Below are positions 35,697-45,183 of a DNA stretch of 64,000 nucleotides, one piece after another. Position 1 is the stretch's first letter. Every line of letters starts with the position of its first letter. A program made the translations under genes and the position numbers. The stretch spans positions 186,001 to 250,000 of the forward strand of contig CAJTDS010000002.1 of assembly GCA_910575165.1 (NCBI GenBank), given 5' to 3'. The notes beneath the pieces are model-generated. The model saw only the letters and a list, made by a program, of their open reading frames with translations, was not told the DNA's origin and made no database searches. Source of the stretch: Eggerthellaceae bacterium (GTDB lineage: Bacteria; Actinomycetota; Coriobacteriia; Coriobacteriales; Eggerthellaceae).

Positions 35697-36350
35697 GTGG
35701 CTGTGGAAGCTGTGCTCTTCGATTTGGACGGAACGTTGCTGGACACTCACGACGCGCTGCTGGCGAGCTTTCGCCATGCCACGCGCGAGGTGCTGGGGCC
35801 GGCGGCCGACGGGCTCACCGAGGCCCAGCTCATGGCCAAGGTGGGCCAGCCGCTGGACACCCAGATGTGGGACTTCACCGACGACCAGCAAACCCATGAC
35901 CGTTTGCTGGAAGTGTACCGCGAGCACAACAACCAGGTGCACGACTCGCTGGTGAAGGTTTTTCCGGGCATCCCCGAACTGCTGGATGCGCTGCGGGCAG
36001 CCGGCGTGCCTATGGGCGTGGTCACCTCTAAGCGCCACGACATGGCCCTGCGGGGGCTGAACTTGTTTGGGCTGGCGGACTACTTCGATTTCGTCGTAGG
36101 TTCCGACGACTTCCCCGAGCACAAGCCCTCGCCCGGTCCGGTGGCCTACGGCTGCAAGCTGCTGGGGCTGGCGCCGAAGACGGTGCTCTACGTGGGCGAT
36201 AGCCCCTTCGACATGATGGCCGGCAATGGAGCTGGTTGCCCCACCGCGGCAGTGACCTGGGGAATGTTTCCCGAAGAGGTGCTGCGTGCGGAAAACCCCA
36301 CCTACGTGTGCGGTAACCCCGCCCGGCTGGCGCAGATAGCAGGGGTGTAG
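35697..36350 (+). CDS. HAD hydrolase, phosphoglycolate phosphatase/pyrophosphatase type
   Basis: 217 residues. The start is GTG 35697 (MAVEAVLFDL), with AAGGA five to six bases upstream. Motif I VLFDLDGTLLDT (residues ~6-17), motif II VVTSKRHDMA (~110), Lys in EHKPSPGP (~141-148) and motif IV YVGDSPFDMMAG (~164-175) are intact. It resembles the PpaX/Gph group. It lies 131 bases after proS on the same strand, but a terminator-like hairpin separates them. A second, distinct member is at 5136. The physiological substrate is uncertain. Confidence 0.85.
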   Translation: MAVEAVLFDLDGTLLDTHDALLASFRHATREVLGPAADGLTEAQLMAKVGQPLDTQMWDFTDDQQTHDRLLEVYREHNNQVHDSLVKVFPGIPELLDALRAAGVPMGVVTSKRHDMALRGLNLFGLADYFDFVVGSDDFPEHKPSPGPVAYGCKLLGLAPKTVLYVGDSPFDMMAGNGAGCPTAAVTWGMFPEEVLRAENPTYVCGNPARLAQIAGV

Positions 36351-36464
36351 GGCCCGCAACCGCGGCCGGCGATGCCCCTCCCGTGCCTCGGAGGCCGCAA
36401 CCACGATCGGCGCCGGGACCTGCGCCCCGGAGGCCGCACAACTGGCTTTTCCTGCTATTTTTCT

Positions 36465-36559
36465 GACCTGGTGTTATGTTGAATAGTACCAGGTCAATCC
36501 ATACTTTTTCGAAATGCACGACATGCCGGTTGTGCGATGCATATCCGGCATGTCGTGCA
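36465..36559. repeat. two adjacent inverted repeats between convergent genes
   Basis: GACCTGGT (36465-36472) with its reverse complement at 36488-36495, then TGCACGACATGCCGG (36515-36529) with its reverse complement at 36545-36559. Both have a 15-nt centre and perfect arms. They may be transcription stop or mRNA-stability structures for the flanking genes. Confidence 0.75.
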
Positions 36560-36697
36560 ACGTGGCCCTCTGTGGCGTATTCAGGCGGGCGGTGGCGTCG
36601 GCTGCTGCCCGCTTTGCGGCGGGGGCGAGGGGGCCTGCAAGTTCGGTCCTTACGTACACCCTGCTTTGCGGCCTGCGTATTCGGCTCGCATGCTCAG

Positions 36698-36753
36698 CCC
36701 GCAGAATCGGCAGGTTCGTGCAGAAAAACTCGTGAACCTGCCGATTCTGCGGG
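36698..36753. repeat. 56-bp palindromic repeat, family A copy 5
   Basis: Arms 36698-36718 (CCCGCAGAATCGGCAGGTTC then G) and 36733-36753 pair at nearly every position, 14-nt centre. Confidence 0.9.
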
Positions 36754-36838
36754 CTTTTGGATGGTGGAAGAAAGCTGTGGGCGGCGGGAGGGCGACAGAG
36801 GGCGACAGAGGGCGACAGGGTGACTCTCTCTCCGGTCA

Positions 36839-38482
36839 TCAGCTCGGCTGGCTGCCGGCTTCATCGCGTAGCTCGCGGACCCGAGCTACCAGCTCTTGGC
36901 GCGAATGGACGTCGAGCTTCGCGTAGATGTTGTGGGTGTGGGTGCGCACGGTGTTCGTGGATATGAACAGCGTCGAGGCGATCTGCTCGGCACCCATGTT
37001 CTTGGACAGGAGCTCTAGGATCTGGGCTTCGCGGGCGGAAAGGCCTGCCTGTTGCGCCAGTTTGGAGCAAGCGGCTTTCCAGGGCTGCTCGCCGCGGCGG
37101 CCCTCCGGCGCTTGGGACGCTCCATCCCGCTGCCCTTGGCGGGTCAGGTGGGCGATCATCTTCTTGAGGTTGAATTCTGTGCCATTGTCGGTGCTGAACA
37201 GAGCCGAGAAGTCGCGCGCGTTGAAGACCACCGCCAGAAACACCAGCACTACGATGGCCAGGCCAAGCGACGCCAACCCCACGTTCACCGTTTCCCGCAG
37301 GGCGAACAGCATGCGCGAGCAGTCCCATCCCGCCGCCTTTCCGAGGGCGATGCATCCGTAGCCTAGACCGAACACGGCCAGCGGGGACAGCGAGCGCTTG
37401 AAGGCGATGTAGGACAGCAGGCACCACACCGTCAGATTGAAGATGCAGGCAAGGAACTCCACCACCAGCGACGGAGCAGCTTCGTTGAGGCCGAGCATAG
37501 GGTACAGGGCCAGGGCAAGGGCCGTGCTCACCATGGTGAACAGGTATATCTTGTCGAAGGCAATGCGGGTGAGGAAGCGGATGGCCGTCAGCAGAAGCGC
37601 TACGTCGAACAGCATCTCAACGAGAGCCAGCAGCCGCGAGTCGGTTTGGATGCGCTGCAGGTTCTGCAATTCGGTGGACCATCCGGAGGCGAAGCTGGTT
37701 GCCAGGGAGAACACGGCGAGGGTCGCCAGCAGCTTCCAGAATCCCCCCGGAAGCTTCGGAAAGCCTCGATCGGGGGAGGCAGCGCTGTCGTCGGAGGGCT
37801 TCTGCGATGCCGCCGCGGGCCTAAGGCCGGTTCCCAGCACCAGGGCCGACAGCACGGGAAGCGCGAACAGCCCCACGATTCCGCTCAAAGGAGGGCTTCC
37901 CTCGAAGGGCGCGTAGAAGTCGTTGCACATGATGACGGAATACAGAAGCCCGGCCGCGAGGTCGGCTATGAGGTAGTACACAAGCACCTTCGCAGGCTCC
38001 ATGCGGCTGAACAGCTGGGCGCTGCGCAGGATGAGCAGCCCGTAGGCGGCCCCGCACGCCCATCCGCCGAAGCTGAACAGCCCCCGAATATCCAGCATGT
38101 TAGGTCCTGCGAAGAAGTAGGGGCCCGAGAAGATGACGGAGGCCGCGCCCAGCACACCAAGGAATCCGGCTATGAAGGTGTAGTACTTCGAATCGAGCAG
38201 CTTGCGGAAGTGCCCTTGCAGCAGCGCCGCCGTCAGCAGCACAAGGGCGGCCACGGTGAACAGGTTTTTCTGCAGCCCCACGAGCAACGAGCCGGTCACC
38301 AGGGCGAAGCCCTTCTCGTCTATGTTCGAAATCCAGGTGGATGTGTCCGAGAGCAGCATCTGCCATGCCAGCAGCATGGCGAAGCCGAGGAAGGGAAAGC
38401 CGGGCCATAGCGCTGTCAGCTGCTGTCCGAGGGACGGCGTGCGCGGGGTCTGCGTATCGCAGGAGGCACCAGGGTTGTCCAT
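36839..38482 (-). CDS. membrane-bound LuxR-family regulator (third of three)
   Basis: 547 residues from ATG 38482 (MDNPGASCDTQ); the frame is open 27 residues further. The ribosome site is weak (AGGAAAGG about 11 bases away). Around 12 membrane helices span residues ~30-420, followed by the LuxR domain (LSAREAQILELLSKN, FISTNTVRTHTHNIYAKLDVH, SRQELVARV). It is divergent from the molybdoenzyme operon. In Eggerthella lenta, regulators of this type are known beside Mo-dependent dehydroxylases and switch them on when the substrate is present. I infer the same for the operon at 38753-45128. Confidence 0.9.
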   Translation of the reverse strand: MDNPGASCDTQTPRTPSLGQQLTALWPGFPFLGFAMLLAWQMLLSDTSTWISNIDEKGFALVTGSLLVGLQKNLFTVAALVLLTAALLQGHFRKLLDSKYYTFIAGFLGVLGAASVIFSGPYFFAGPNMLDIRGLFSFGGWACGAAYGLLILRSAQLFSRMEPAKVLVYYLIADLAAGLLYSVIMCNDFYAPFEGSPPLSGIVGLFALPVLSALVLGTGLRPAAASQKPSDDSAASPDRGFPKLPGGFWKLLATLAVFSLATSFASGWSTELQNLQRIQTDSRLLALVEMLFDVALLLTAIRFLTRIAFDKIYLFTMVSTALALALYPMLGLNEAAPSLVVEFLACIFNLTVWCLLSYIAFKRSLSPLAVFGLGYGCIALGKAAGWDCSRMLFALRETVNVGLASLGLAIVVLVFLAVVFNARDFSALFSTDNGTEFNLKKMIAHLTRQGQRDGASQAPEGRRGEQPWKAACSKLAQQAGLSAREAQILELLSKNMGAEQIASTLFISTNTVRTHTHNIYAKLDVHSRQELVARVRELRDEAGSQPS

Positions 38483-38752
38483 GGGTACGCAAGCCTTTCC
38501 TCGTGGTTGTCCTGGCAAGGCGACGGCGCGCCATCGTGTCGGACTGTGGGTCCGGCCGCTCAAGCGCGCTGCGTCAATTATGGCCCAAGGCGGGCGATTT
38601 GAGAACTACATAAAAATGCATTAGTTCGGAATGAACCACTTCTACCAGCGCAAATGCTGTTTTTCATGCCCCGCGTCGTATTGTTGCTCCCAATGTTTCG
38701 TGGTGAACTCGAAAGCGCGTTTCAAGAGCGGCGAACGGGAAGGAGCTCACCT
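38483..38752. promoter_or_regulatory. divergent control region of LuxR and the molybdoenzyme operon
   Basis: 270 bases, AT-richer in the middle. GAACTA (38603-38608) and TAGTTC (38622-38627) form an inverted repeat with a 13-base centre, and GTTCGGAATGAAC follows at once as a second, tighter one. Either could be the LuxR operator. Confidence 0.5.
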
Positions 38753-39436
38753 ATGGACGAGGCCCGAAACGGCGGTGCGCAGGCTTTGGCGGCCGAAGAG
38801 GCCATGCAGCCCGCAACCTTCGAGGAGCAGGTGCGGCGCGGCTGCGACCTGCTGCAGCAAAACCCTGCGAAGCGCCCGCTTCTGTACAAGACCCTTGCCC
38901 GCATCGCGCAGGGACCGGTGGACCTTGCGGTGCTCGAAGATGAGCTGGCGCGCGACGTGCGGTGCGCGAAAGGATCCATGGCTCCGTACTTCTACGCCCA
39001 ATGGCTTGCCGATGCGGGTATGGCGCGACGGTTGGATACCGACGGGTCGGGCCGGCCGGTGAACCGAGACGACTATCCTGAGCTTGACGACGACGCCTTC
39101 GACGACATGCTTGCGGGCTTCGCTTACGAGATCACCGACGCCGGGCGCGAGGTGCTGGTTCGGTTCAGCCCGGATTCGCGCTTGAGGGCGCTCTACGAAT
39201 CTCAGCCGCAGCGTGTTGCCGTCTACGAGGATCTGTTGGCGTTTCTCCGCGAAAAGCATCATCTCGGGCAGATCGACTCCTACGTGCGGGGGCTTGCGAG
39301 CTACCAGGCCTACGTTGCCGAGCACCAAGAGCTTTCGCCGAGCGTGTTCGTGGACAAACTCTCCGACGCGGGCGTCATCGCCTTCGACGGCGGATGGGTC
39401 GTGCAAGAGGGGAAGGGGGAGCAGGCGTTGTCGTAG
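38753..39436 (+). CDS. unknown protein, first gene of the molybdoenzyme operon
   Basis: 227 residues from ATG 38753 (MDEARNGG), with AAGGAG seven bases upstream; the frame is open 33 residues further without a ribosome site. It is soluble, acidic and mainly helical, with a helix-strand pattern in the first 120 residues (LARIAQGPVDLAVLEDELAR ... YFYAQWLADAGMARRLD) that resembles two winged-helix-like halves, repeated near the end (FVDKLSDAGVIAFDGGWVV). No signal peptide, Cys clusters or catalytic motif are visible. Its position suggests a cytoplasmic accessory or maturation factor for the Tat-exported enzyme, or a co-regulator. I do not recognise the family. Confidence 0.7.
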   Translation: MDEARNGGAQALAAEEAMQPATFEEQVRRGCDLLQQNPAKRPLLYKTLARIAQGPVDLAVLEDELARDVRCAKGSMAPYFYAQWLADAGMARRLDTDGSGRPVNRDDYPELDDDAFDDMLAGFAYEITDAGREVLVRFSPDSRLRALYESQPQRVAVYEDLLAFLREKHHLGQIDSYVRGLASYQAYVAEHQELSPSVFVDKLSDAGVIAFDGGWVVQEGKGEQALS

Positions 39437-39478
39437 CGGGAACCGAAACGAGAGACGGGAAACGAGAGAGGAGCATTT

Positions 39479-42400
39479 ATGAAAGATACGCTGAGCAGGC
39501 GAACCTTCGTGCAAGCCATGGCCGTTGGCGCCGCCGCCGTGGCTGCGGCAGGGGCGCTTTCGGGTTGCATGGAGCCGAAGAAGGCCGATGTCGGCAAGCC
39601 TTCCACCGAAGCCGACGCCCAGGCTTCCGCCCCAAGTGATGGGAAGGTGCCGGGCACTACGGCGACCCATGTCGACCTGACCGGAGCCGACGTGTACAAC
39701 ACCATGTGCCATGGCTGCATCGCCGCATGCCCGGTGCGCGCCTACGTGAAGGACGGCGTGGTGGTGAAGCTGGAGGGCCATCCCGAGGCCCCGCTTTCTG
39801 CGGGCTCGCTGTGCCTGAAGGGCATGAACCAGCTGCATACGCTCTACAGCCCGCGACGGGTGCTGTACCCCATGCGCCGCACGGGGGCCAAAGGCGCTGA
39901 CAACGCTGCTTTCGAGCGCATCAGCTGGGAGGAAGCCATCGACGAGTGCGCTGAGCGCATCGCCGACATCATGGAGCAGCACGGCACCTATTCCTTCTTC
40001 AGCTCTGCGGGCGGCGGCGGATCCTACGTGGGCGCTATGCTGCCGCCGCTGCTGTCGGGCATGTTCATGGCCCCGACGGGCTTCGAGCCCGGTGCCGCCC
40101 AATGCTGGATGCCCCGAAATGCCACGGCGGCGTTCATGTACGGCGGCGCCGATCAGTCCACCGCCGACAGCTCGGTGCTGGAGACCTTCAAGGGCCTTTC
40201 GAAGGCCGACAAGGAAGCCGGCATCAAAAACGATATGAACTGCCTGGTCATTTGGGGCACGCAGCCTTCCGCCAGCCAGACGTCCCAGGCTGGGCGCGGG
40301 TTGGCCGAGGTGCGCGCCTTGGGCTGCAAGACCATCGTCGTGGACCCGAACTTCTCGCCTGACGCCGCCCATGCCACCATCCACTTGCCCGTGCGTCCCG
40401 GCTCCGACGCGGCGCTCATTTTGGCGTGGTACCGCATGATCTTTGAGGAAGAACTCTACGACAAGGAGTTCACGAAGTACTTCACGAACCTGCCGTGCCT
40501 GATCAATCCCGACACCAAGCTTCCGTGGCTTGCCACCGAGGTGTTCGACGACTACGAGCCGGTCACCCCCGAGGACACGCCGGTGTACGTGTGCGTGAAC
40601 GAGATGACCGGCGAGGTGGAGCCGCTACCCTTCGGAGACCCGGCCGAGCTGTCGGCTGCACTTGACCCGCAGGTGTTCGCCACGGCTACGGTCAACGGCA
40701 AGGAGTCGAAGTCCGCGGGCCAGATCTACAAGGACGAGGCCGAGCCCTGGACGCTCCAACGTGCCGAGGAGTTCTGCTGGGTTCCCGCCGAGCGCATCCG
40801 CGAGGCGGTGGAGCTCTATACCGCGCCCGCCAAGGAGGGCAAGTGCGCAGGCATCACCCATGGCGTGGCCACCGACCAGATGGAGATTGCCTCCCAGGCG
40901 CCGCTGGGGCTTCTGGGCCTGGACATGATCATGGGCTACGTGAACAAGCCCGGTGCGGCGCTTACGCAGTCAACCATGGGTGGTCCCATGGGCCCGCAGC
41001 TTGACGGCACCAACCAGTGGGGCAAGTGCGCCGCCGACGGAACGCAGCCGCGGCCGACCAAGGGCTACCTCGCCCAACTGCAGTACGGCTACACCGTGGG
41101 CGCCACCGAGGCGGCCAACCAGGAGCGCGTGGCGCAGTCCGACCCCTCGGCGCTGGCGGTGTACGGCAAGCTGTGGACCGACCGCCTGGGCCTTTCCAAC
41201 CATCGTGGCCTGTCCGCCTGGGGGCACTCGCATATCCCCGCGGTCCGCGAGGCCATCGAGACCGGCGAGCCCTACCGTCCGCGCATCTGGGTCGAGCTGT
41301 CGGGCAACAAGCTGGCCATGCTCGCAAGCTCCGGCGCCTGGTACAAGGCCGCCATGGAGAACGTCGACTACGTGGTGGGGCAGCAGCCCATCTTCACCAG
41401 CTTCCATATCGAGCTGGCAGACATCTTCTTCCCGACCGAGGAATGGCTGGAGCATCCCCATTCCCGTACGGGGCAGCTGAACTACACCTTCGCCAATCCC
41501 GGCATCGTCCATTTGGGAGAGAGCGTCAACCCCATGCATCCTTGGATGCTTCTAGCCGACGCGGTGAGCGCGAAGCTCAACGAGCGCCTGGACTCGGTGG
41601 TGTTCACGGGCACGGGCCAGACCATCTCCGAGCTGGGGCTGACCTTCCCGCTGTTCAAGCTGGGCGACCGCGGCAACTCCGACACCACCTGCTGGAAGAT
41701 GGAGCTGACCGGCGTGGGCGCACAGCTGGGCCTGGGCGAGGACGCCACCATAGACGACTACATGGCCAAGCTGAGGAACAACTCCGACGCCTACTACGTG
41801 TCCACGCCCTCCGAGGACTACTGGACCTACGGGCAGCACCTGGTGAAGGCCACCGACGGGCTGCCGCTGGGCTTCGCCACGGAAAGCCGGAAATGCGAGG
41901 TGTACTGCACCACCATGCTCAAGCTGGGTCGCACCGGATGGCCCTACTGCTATCCCACTGCGTTCGAGGAGCCGGTGGACAGCCGCATCGGCACGTTCGG
42001 CGGCGATTACTCGCCCATCTGCCGCGTGCCGCTGCAGACCGAGGCGCCCGAGGTGAAGGGCGCGGACGGCTACACCCTGCCCTTCGACAAGGACTTTCCT
42101 CTGGCCATCACGTCCGGGCGCGTGCCCTACTTCCATCACGGCACCATGCGCCACGCCCCCTATGCCCGCGAGCTGTTCCCGGTGCCGTTCATCCGCATCA
42201 ACCCGGAGACCGCGGCCAAGTACGGCATCTCCGACGGCGACTGGGTGGAGGTGTCCTCGCGGCGTACCCAGGGCAGCGACTACGACGTGTCCAAGCGCGG
42301 CACCGAGCGCTCCTACGCCGGAGAGAAGACCCAGACCACGAAGGTCTCCGACCCCATCCGCACCATCGCCTACGTTTCCGAGGTGGTTGCCCCCAACGTG

Positions 42401-42736
42401 GTGTGGATGGAGCGGTTCTGGAATCCCGAGTGCTTCGACAAGAGCCAGAAGACCAAGACAGGCGGCTGGCAGGAATGCAGCGTCAACGTGCTGACCAACG
42501 GCATAGACGCCCAGTTCAACGAGGTGTTCGGCAGCTACAACTACCGCGCATTCGCTGTGAATATCAAGAAGTCCGAGCGCCCCGATCGCGTGTGGGTGAC
42601 GCCGAAGGAGTTCGAGCCGTTCATGCCCACGTCCGAAAACCAGGTTCACGACGAAATCGGTGTGCTGATGGGCAACAAGGACCTTGTGACGGACTACTAC
42701 CAGTTCGCGACGGCCGACGCTCCGGCCCAGGGCTAG
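39479..42736 (+). CDS. Tat-exported molybdopterin oxidoreductase (DMSO reductase family)
   Basis: 1085 residues. The Tat signal SRRTFVQ (Arg7-Arg8) ends at a lipobox-like LSGC (Cys30). The 4Fe-4S site is Cys77-x2-Cys80-x3-Cys84-x27-Cys112 (MCHGCIAACPVR ... LCLKG). The bis-MGD-binding regions follow through to the C-terminal domain (FPLAITSGRVPYFHHGTMRH ... PYARELFPVPFIRINPETA). It should be the catalytic subunit of an outward-facing respiratory reductase. Size, export, the ferredoxin partner and the LuxR neighbour recall the catechol dehydroxylases of gut Eggerthellaceae, but the substrate cannot be read from the sequence. GAGAGGAGC precedes the start. Confidence 0.93.
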   Translation: MKDTLSRRTFVQAMAVGAAAVAAAGALSGCMEPKKADVGKPSTEADAQASAPSDGKVPGTTATHVDLTGADVYNTMCHGCIAACPVRAYVKDGVVVKLEGHPEAPLSAGSLCLKGMNQLHTLYSPRRVLYPMRRTGAKGADNAAFERISWEEAIDECAERIADIMEQHGTYSFFSSAGGGGSYVGAMLPPLLSGMFMAPTGFEPGAAQCWMPRNATAAFMYGGADQSTADSSVLETFKGLSKADKEAGIKNDMNCLVIWGTQPSASQTSQAGRGLAEVRALGCKTIVVDPNFSPDAAHATIHLPVRPGSDAALILAWYRMIFEEELYDKEFTKYFTNLPCLINPDTKLPWLATEVFDDYEPVTPEDTPVYVCVNEMTGEVEPLPFGDPAELSAALDPQVFATATVNGKESKSAGQIYKDEAEPWTLQRAEEFCWVPAERIREAVELYTAPAKEGKCAGITHGVATDQMEIASQAPLGLLGLDMIMGYVNKPGAALTQSTMGGPMGPQLDGTNQWGKCAADGTQPRPTKGYLAQLQYGYTVGATEAANQERVAQSDPSALAVYGKLWTDRLGLSNHRGLSAWGHSHIPAVREAIETGEPYRPRIWVELSGNKLAMLASSGAWYKAAMENVDYVVGQQPIFTSFHIELADIFFPTEEWLEHPHSRTGQLNYTFANPGIVHLGESVNPMHPWMLLADAVSAKLNERLDSVVFTGTGQTISELGLTFPLFKLGDRGNSDTTCWKMELTGVGAQLGLGEDATIDDYMAKLRNNSDAYYVSTPSEDYWTYGQHLVKATDGLPLGFATESRKCEVYCTTMLKLGRTGWPYCYPTAFEEPVDSRIGTFGGDYSPICRVPLQTEAPEVKGADGYTLPFDKDFPLAITSGRVPYFHHGTMRHAPYARELFPVPFIRINPETAAKYGISDGDWVEVSSRRTQGSDYDVSKRGTERSYAGEKTQTTKVSDPIRTIAYVSEVVAPNVVWMERFWNPECFDKSQKTKTGGWQECSVNVLTNGIDAQFNEVFGSYNYRAFAVNIKKSERPDRVWVTPKEFEPFMPTSENQVHDEIGVLMGNKDLVTDYYQFATADAPAQG

Positions 42737-42835
42737 CGTTGCCGACAGCGCGAAGGCCGCGGGGTGCATCGGGCGCCCCCTCCCGCATCCGACGCACCCG
42801 CCTGCCTTCGCGAGCCATTCGAGAGAGGAGAGACT

Positions 42836-43519
42836 ATGAAGCGAGCCATGGTCATGGACCTGGACCGTTGCACGGGATGCCAGAGCTGCATCGTGGCGTG
42901 CAAGTTCGAGAACAACTCCGGATTGGGGAACTATCGCTGCGACATCGTCGACGTGGGACCCTACGGCACCCATCCCGACATCCAGATGTACTGGCTGCCG
43001 TTTCAGTGCCAGCAGTGCGAGAACGCCCCCTGCATCGAGGTGTGCCCAACCGGCGCGAGCTACCGCGACCCGGACAACGGGGTGGTGCTCATAGGCGATC
43101 AGGAGTGCATAGGATGCATGACCTGCCTGGCAGCCTGCCCCTTTTCGGACAACGCCGGAGCAGCTCGCCCCAGCGCCCGCTGGTTTAACGAGGAGCGCAA
43201 CGTGGTGGAGAAGTGCACGCTGTGCAACCACCTGACGGCGAAGAGCGACGGCGTGGAGAACCCTGCTGATTCGCTGGATGAGGCCCATGCGGTTCCTCCC
43301 TGCGTGCACAACTGCCCGACGAAGTGCCGTCACTTCGGCGACTTGGACGACGCGGCGTCGGAGGCGTCCCAGATGCTGGCCCAGGCGAAGGCCGAAGGGC
43401 GTCCCACGTACACCCTGGCCAGCGACGAGGCTCAGGCGACGTTCGTTTACATCCTGTCGGAGTCCACGGCTCCGTGGAACGGAATGGGCGAGTGGCGCTC
43501 GCTGGTGGCGAAGGGTTAG
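42836..43519 (+). CDS. four-cluster 4Fe-4S ferredoxin-type electron-transfer subunit
   Basis: 227 residues from ATG 42836 (MKRAMVMDLD), with GAGAGGAGAG upstream. The four Cys groups are CTGCQSCIVAC (~residues 12-22), CQQCENAPCIEVC (~60-72), CIGCMTCLAAC (~91-101) and CTLCNH with CVHNC (~124-129 and 154-158). This is the DmsB/PhsB/NrfC pattern carrying electrons from a membrane partner to the molybdenum subunit. It has no signal and is presumably carried out with the catalytic subunit. It lies 99 bases after the catalytic gene in the same operon. Confidence 0.95.
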   Translation: MKRAMVMDLDRCTGCQSCIVACKFENNSGLGNYRCDIVDVGPYGTHPDIQMYWLPFQCQQCENAPCIEVCPTGASYRDPDNGVVLIGDQECIGCMTCLAACPFSDNAGAARPSARWFNEERNVVEKCTLCNHLTAKSDGVENPADSLDEAHAVPPCVHNCPTKCRHFGDLDDAASEASQMLAQAKAEGRPTYTLASDEAQATFVYILSESTAPWNGMGEWRSLVAKG

Positions 43520-43622
43520 CGCCCGGTGAGTCGGTGCGTCAGGGTGGGGCGTCCGCGCGATCGGATGCGGCGCCCTGCTCTGGCGCTCATGGTGCAGGAC
43601 GAAGGTTGGAAGGAGCGGCTCT

Positions 43623-44360
43623 ATGGCTGATGAGACGATCGATTACGATGGGCTTGCAAGGCTCATGGAATCTCGGGCGAGTTCGTACCGCTTGTTTGCG
43701 CGGCTGTTCCTGAAGCCGTTGTCCGAAGAGGACGTTGCTGTGCTGGCGGGCGCCGACTACGTGGCCTACGCGCAGGAGCTCGGGCGCGAGAGCCCCCTGT
43801 TCCGCGGCTTCAACGACATGGGACGCGGGCTGCGCCGGCGTCATACGGGTACGAAGTCGGTGCTGGCCAGCGACTACTCCATGTGCTTCGACGGCTTGGC
43901 AAGCGCCGACGGCAAGGTGGCGGTTCCCTATGCGAGCGTGTTCCGCTCGGAAAAGGGGCTGCTCTACGGGCCGCCCCGCGCCGAGGCCCTCGCGGCTTTC
44001 CGCGCCCAGGGGGTGGGCCTTAAGGAGGGAATCGACCTGCCGGAGGACCATCTGTCCTTCGAGCTGGAGTTTCTTGGCTACCTTGCGCAGAAGACGGCCG
44101 AGGCTCTGCGGCAGCACGACGGCCAGGGCGCGCGCAGGCTGGTGGCCGACGCCCAGGCCTTCTTGGGCGATCAGGTGCTTTCCTGGTCCGACGCGCTGTT
44201 CGACGTGGCCCGCCGGCTGCTTGCCACGCGCTTCTACCAAGGAGTCGTCGAGGCGACCCAGGCGTACTTGTCGCTGGATGAGCAGGTGCTTGCCGACGTG
44301 GCCGAAACGTTGTCCGAGGAGGGCGCCTGCAACCCGGGCTGCCTTTCCGATTGCGCCTAG
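43623..44360 (+). CDS. TorD-family chaperone for the molybdoenzyme
   Basis: 245 residues, all helical. Two TorD/DmsD marks are present: YASVFRSEKGLLYGPP (~residues 101-116) and LPEDHLSFELEFLGYLA (~140-156, the E-x-D-H signature). It binds the Tat signal of the catalytic subunit and holds it until the cofactor is inserted. The operon position after catalytic and Fe-S genes fits. The C-terminus ends with two extra Cys (GACNPGCLSDCA), whose role is unclear. AAGGTTGGAAGGAGC precedes the start. Confidence 0.92.
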   Translation: MADETIDYDGLARLMESRASSYRLFARLFLKPLSEEDVAVLAGADYVAYAQELGRESPLFRGFNDMGRGLRRRHTGTKSVLASDYSMCFDGLASADGKVAVPYASVFRSEKGLLYGPPRAEALAAFRAQGVGLKEGIDLPEDHLSFELEFLGYLAQKTAEALRQHDGQGARRLVADAQAFLGDQVLSWSDALFDVARRLLATRFYQGVVEATQAYLSLDEQVLADVAETLSEEGACNPGCLSDCA

Positions 44361-44372
44361 GGGGCGAAGGCT

Positions 44373-45128
44373 ATGGACTTCCTCGCCGTCCTTGCCGTGG
44401 TGGTGGCGGCCTGCTTCGCATTGCGGAATCTGATCCAACGTTATCCTGCGGCTTTCTACGTGCTGGCCATCACCGTAGACGTGGTGTTCCTGGCGGGGCT
44501 TTCCGGATTGCTGCCTCGGGAGCTGTGGACGGCCCTGCTGTTGCCTGTGCAGAAGTGCTACCTTGCCCTGGCGCTGTTCGTCGTGGTCATGTTCATCGGC
44601 GTGCTGCCCCGTGCGGGGCGGGTCTCGTCGTGGCTTCGGCCCGTTCGCGCTCAGCTGTCCATTCTGGCATGCTTGCTTGCGGCGGGGCACATGGCCGCCT
44701 ACCTTACGTCCTACGTTCCCCGCCTGGCGAAGGGGCTTGCCAACGGGAGTCTGAACGACAACGTGGTTGCCTCGCTTTTCGTGGCGCTGGTGCTGCTTGC
44801 TCTTGTCGTCGTGCTGGGGGCGACCTCGCTGTCCTTCGTGAAGCAGCGCATGCGCACTGCAACCTGGAAGCGCATCCAGCAGCTGTCCTACCCGTTCTTC
44901 GTTTTGGTGTACGCGCACCTGGCCATGATGCTGGGTCCGGCGGCCTCCAACGGACGCGAATCGGCTTTGGGAAGTGTGGCGGTGTATTCGGCGATCTTTG
45001 CCGCCTACGTCGTGCTGCGCGTGGTTCGAGCCGTGTTGGACGGAAGGGCTGCCCGTCGGGAGCTTTCGGCTCGAACCGTGGACGTCGACGACGAGGATGC
45101 AGAGCCGCAGATGCTCGTCTCGGCGTAG
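44373..45128 (+). CDS. multi-pass membrane protein of the molybdoenzyme operon, cytochrome b-like
   Basis: 251 residues, about six membrane helices, starting 12 bases after the torD-like stop. It is a paralogue of the protein at 17319, with the same two His residues (His106 in AAGHMAAY, His182 in VYAHL) and the shared WLRPVRAQLSI and YPFF stretches. It takes the place where DmsC/NrfD-type anchors usually sit, so it is probably the quinol-side electron donor for the ferredoxin subunit, via a single b-type haem if the two His are ligands. The haem assignment is an inference and an anchor-only role is possible. Confidence 0.8.
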   Translation: MDFLAVLAVVVAACFALRNLIQRYPAAFYVLAITVDVVFLAGLSGLLPRELWTALLLPVQKCYLALALFVVVMFIGVLPRAGRVSSWLRPVRAQLSILACLLAAGHMAAYLTSYVPRLAKGLANGSLNDNVVASLFVALVLLALVVVLGATSLSFVKQRMRTATWKRIQQLSYPFFVLVYAHLAMMLGPAASNGRESALGSVAVYSAIFAAYVVLRVVRAVLDGRAARRELSARTVDVDDEDAEPQMLVSA

Positions 45129-45183
45129 TCGAGTCCGTGCTCGATTCTCAGGCGTTCGAAGAACTCGTCACCTTCCGTCTAGC

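Larger units (their letters stand above)
36351..36838. other. intergenic region with inverted repeats and palindrome A5
   Basis: 488 bases between convergent genes. It holds two inverted repeats (36465-36559), palindrome A5 (36698-36753) and three tandem AGGGCGACAG units (36790-36820). No gene is supported. Confidence 0.65.
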
